This document shows positions 62,290 through 64,000 of a stretch of 64,000 nucleotides of DNA, piece after piece. Below the pieces are notes generated by a model. That model ran no database searches and was not told the DNA's origin. It saw nothing but the letters and a program-made list of their open reading frames with translations. The stretch's first letter is position 1, and every line of letters starts with the position of its first letter. Both the position numbers and the translations under genes were made by a program. Source of the DNA: Hyphomonas pacifica. GTDB taxonomy: Bacteria > Pseudomonadota > Alphaproteobacteria > Caulobacterales > Hyphomonadaceae. Location of the stretch: positions 1 to 64,000 of the forward strand of contig NZ_AWFA01000005.1 in the NCBI RefSeq assembly GCF_000682675.1. Reading direction: 5' to 3'.

Positions 62290-64000
62290 TTAGCCCTTTT
62301 GACGGGACGTGGCAGTTTTAGCCATCTCTTCTTCTGTTTGCGGAACATAGAGCGGGGCATATTTGTCCACCATCATAAGGCCGCCTTCTTCATTATAGAC
62401 GTCACGCCAGAAAAACGGTGTGCCATCTTCGCCTACGGTGACCGTCATATAGGTGATGTGAATCTGCGTCTCATTTGTGAAGTCGATACGCTCGGGCTTT
62501 GTGCCTTCCAGGGCCTCTTCCACATCCTTTTTAGAAACAACCGGATCATCCTCGGCAATCCATTCGGCCATTTCATCCGGGTTTTCCAGGCGAATACAGC
62601 CAGAGCTGAAGGTGCGTTGTGCCTTGTCAAAGAGGCTTTGGCCCGGTGTGCCATGCAGGTAGACGGAATACTGGTTCGGGAAAATGATTTTCATGTCCCC
62701 CAATGCATTGCTGGCACCCGGCTCCTGGATAAGCTGATAGTTTTCGGCGGATGCCGGGTGCGTCCAGTCAACGCTGGCGGCAGAGACCTGCTCACCCGTT
62801 GCACGGTCGATGACCGTGAAATTCTTGCGCGCAGCATAACTCGGGTCCTTCGCCAGCTTGCTCAGCTTGTCCTTCTTCACGATACTGACAGGCGCATACC
62901 ATTTCGGGTTTGCCACGGCATATTCAATCTGATCCGAGAAGACGGGCGTTTCTCGTGTCGGCATGCCTACAATTGTCTTCATGGAGATTTCCATTCGGTC
63001 ACTCTCCCAACCCTCGGCCATGAAAGAAGGGATGTTCGCCCAGATATATTTCTGGCCAAGGTCATCATAGTGACGCCAACGATTCATCGTATCGGCGATA
63101 CGGTCAATTTTGGATTCGACGCTTTCATTCAAAGCGGCGACCGTCTTGTCACCCAAGACGCCATCATCCTCCAGGCCGTGATGACGCTGGAAAGCCTTAA
63201 GGCCCTCTTCAAGCTCTGAATCGAACACCATTGCCGGGTCTGCGGACGCGTCTTTTTTATTCCCAGTTGCATTGGAAAGCTCAGCAACTCCATCCTCCAG
63301 ACCAATTGTTTGCAGCAGGGCATCTGTCCAACTTTCCGGCTCCAGATAGCCTTCACGCTCTAGGCGCTCTCGCAGCGCCGGGACGCGGGCGTCCGTATCA
63401 CCCGGTTCAATCGCATCACCCGTTGGAATTGCCAGCCAGCCACCCTCGGCCTTCAGTTCGCGGTAGTGTTTCAGTTCTTTTTTGAGGCGCACATATTGTG
63501 GATGCGTAGGCTCCATGTCTGAAAGAATGTCATCGGCATCGCCCTTTGCCGCGTCCACAAGATTCTTCTGCACCGTGGATTGGGACGGCTGGTCGGTTTT
63601 GGATGCTGCGGCTTCACCATTGTCTGAAAGTCCTCCGCTGACGGCAGATGCCATTCGGACCCATGCTGCGGTTAGCCGCAAATCAGCCTCCGCGCGGGCG
63701 ACCGCTGTCTTACCGTCAAATCTCTGGGAAATTATGTTGTCAAGCAAGTCGCCGGACGTATCGGACGCCACAATGCCATATGAGAAAAGATCTGCGCGTG
63801 CCCGCTTAAGGGATTTCGTTCCCTTCTTGGTCCATATCGGCTCAAATACGTGCTGGGCGTATGTGGCGCGAACGGTCATCAGCACGCCGGCCTCTGTTTC
63901 TGCAGAGAGTTCCTTTTCCAGCCAGTCATCAGTTATCAAAGCCTGTAGGGCATTCGCTTCCTTGGAAGAAAGGGTAGAGCCCATCGCTTCATCGGCGGTC
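62290..64000 (-). CDS. L,D-transpeptidase, YcbB-like (5' end outside the window)
   Basis: At least 569 residues; the frame is open to the window edge, and the first internal ATG (63984) lacks a signal peptide, so the start lies beyond 64000. A peptidoglycan-binding-type domain (around FQRHHGLEDDGVLGDKTVAALN) precedes the YkuD catalytic domain. The active-site pattern is HGTP followed by S-x-G-C-I-R-L, in RTFSSGCIRLENP. It makes 3-3 cross-links or attaches proteins in the periplasm. It converges with the photolyase. Confidence 0.9.
   Translation of the reverse strand, partial: TADEAMGSTLSSKEANALQALITDDWLEKELSAETEAGVLMTVRATYAQHVFEPIWTKKGTKSLKRARADLFSYGIVASDTSGDLLDNIISQRFDGKTAVARAEADLRLTAAWVRMASAVSGGLSDNGEAAASKTDQPSQSTVQKNLVDAAKGDADDILSDMEPTHPQYVRLKKELKHYRELKAEGGWLAIPTGDAIEPGDTDARVPALRERLEREGYLEPESWTDALLQTIGLEDGVAELSNATGNKKDASADPAMVFDSELEEGLKAFQRHHGLEDDGVLGDKTVAALNESVESKIDRIADTMNRWRHYDDLGQKYIWANIPSFMAEGWESDRMEISMKTIVGMPTRETPVFSDQIEYAVANPKWYAPVSIVKKDKLSKLAKDPSYAARKNFTVIDRATGEQVSAASVDWTHPASAENYQLIQEPGASNALGDMKIIFPNQYSVYLHGTPGQSLFDKAQRTFSSGCIRLENPDEMAEWIAEDDPVVSKKDVEEALEGTKPERIDFTNETQIHITYMTVTVGEDGTPFFWRDVYNEEGGLMMVDKYAPLYVPQTEEEMAKTATSRQKG

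Noticed and set aside
1-64000. tRNA or rRNA genes, CRISPR arrays, insertion sequences or prophage
   Set aside because: No cloverleaf-like 3' ends, spaced direct repeats, transposase or phage structural genes were seen; the S24 regulator stands alone.

Overview
The window is a gene-dense stretch (about 60 protein genes, no rRNA, tRNA or CRISPR seen) of an alphaproteobacterial chromosome. The best fit is a Hyphomonadaceae-type relative of Caulobacter. This rests on the hybrid kinase CckA, the flagellar regulator FlbT, a DksA and a Fur that lack the usual cysteine pairs, the alphaproteobacterial families DUF1489 and DUF2333, GC-rich codon use, and a perfect TTAA-N7-TTAA CtrA-type box. The genus is inferred, not proven.

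Layout. 1-7.4 kb: methionine gamma-lyase diverging from its Lrp-type regulator, then glnD, murJ and trpS. 7.4-14.4 kb: a copper-chaperone-like lipoprotein, DUF2333, Nfu, a RutE-like reductase, tsaB-rimI, a dienelactone-hydrolase-like protein, fur, a small secreted protein and DUF1489. 14.4-23.6 kb: a lipoprotein esterase, kynureninase-TauE, a tight minus-strand operon (DUF3604 lipoprotein, anchored parvulin, HupE/UreJ), a small protein, a universal stress protein and leucine dehydrogenase. 23.9-31.2 kb: TrkH, a long acidic disordered protein, a thioredoxin-DUF1131 fusion lipoprotein, a BenE-type transporter and a thiolase. 31.3-36.9 kb: a TpsB-type outer-membrane transporter behind a collagen-like lipoprotein, a GmhB-like phosphatase, a Tet-type exporter and a GNAT enzyme. 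36.9-46.2 kb: LemA-DUF2207, crotonase, DUF4336, an internally deleted alpha/beta hydrolase, and a CoxE-like VWA protein separated from its MoxR ATPase by three opposite-strand genes (secreted protein, MscS, DUF2270). 46.6-53.2 kb: flbT, MarC, DksA, a divergent FliM-like protein, TerC and YceI. 53.2-64 kb: DUF885 peptidase, cckA, a decayed TrmO-like gene, a carboxymuconolactone-decarboxylase-like protein, an epoxide-hydrolase-like enzyme, an S24 repressor next to an iron-sulfur (6-4)-type photolyase, and an L,D-transpeptidase cut by the window end.

How genes work together. Most of the window is housekeeping and envelope physiology: peptidoglycan (MurJ, L,D-transpeptidase), nitrogen sensing (GlnD), tRNA modification (TsaB), cell-cycle phosphorelay (CckA), ion homeostasis (TrkH, MscS) and iron control (Fur).

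The least explained units are the collagen-like lipoprotein with its TpsB partner, the DUF3604-parvulin-HupE operon, the thioredoxin-DUF1131 fusion, and the acidic protein with structured ends. Decay is visible in the TrmO remnant and in the hydrolase that has lost its nucleophile region. Short palindromic repeats flank two loci.
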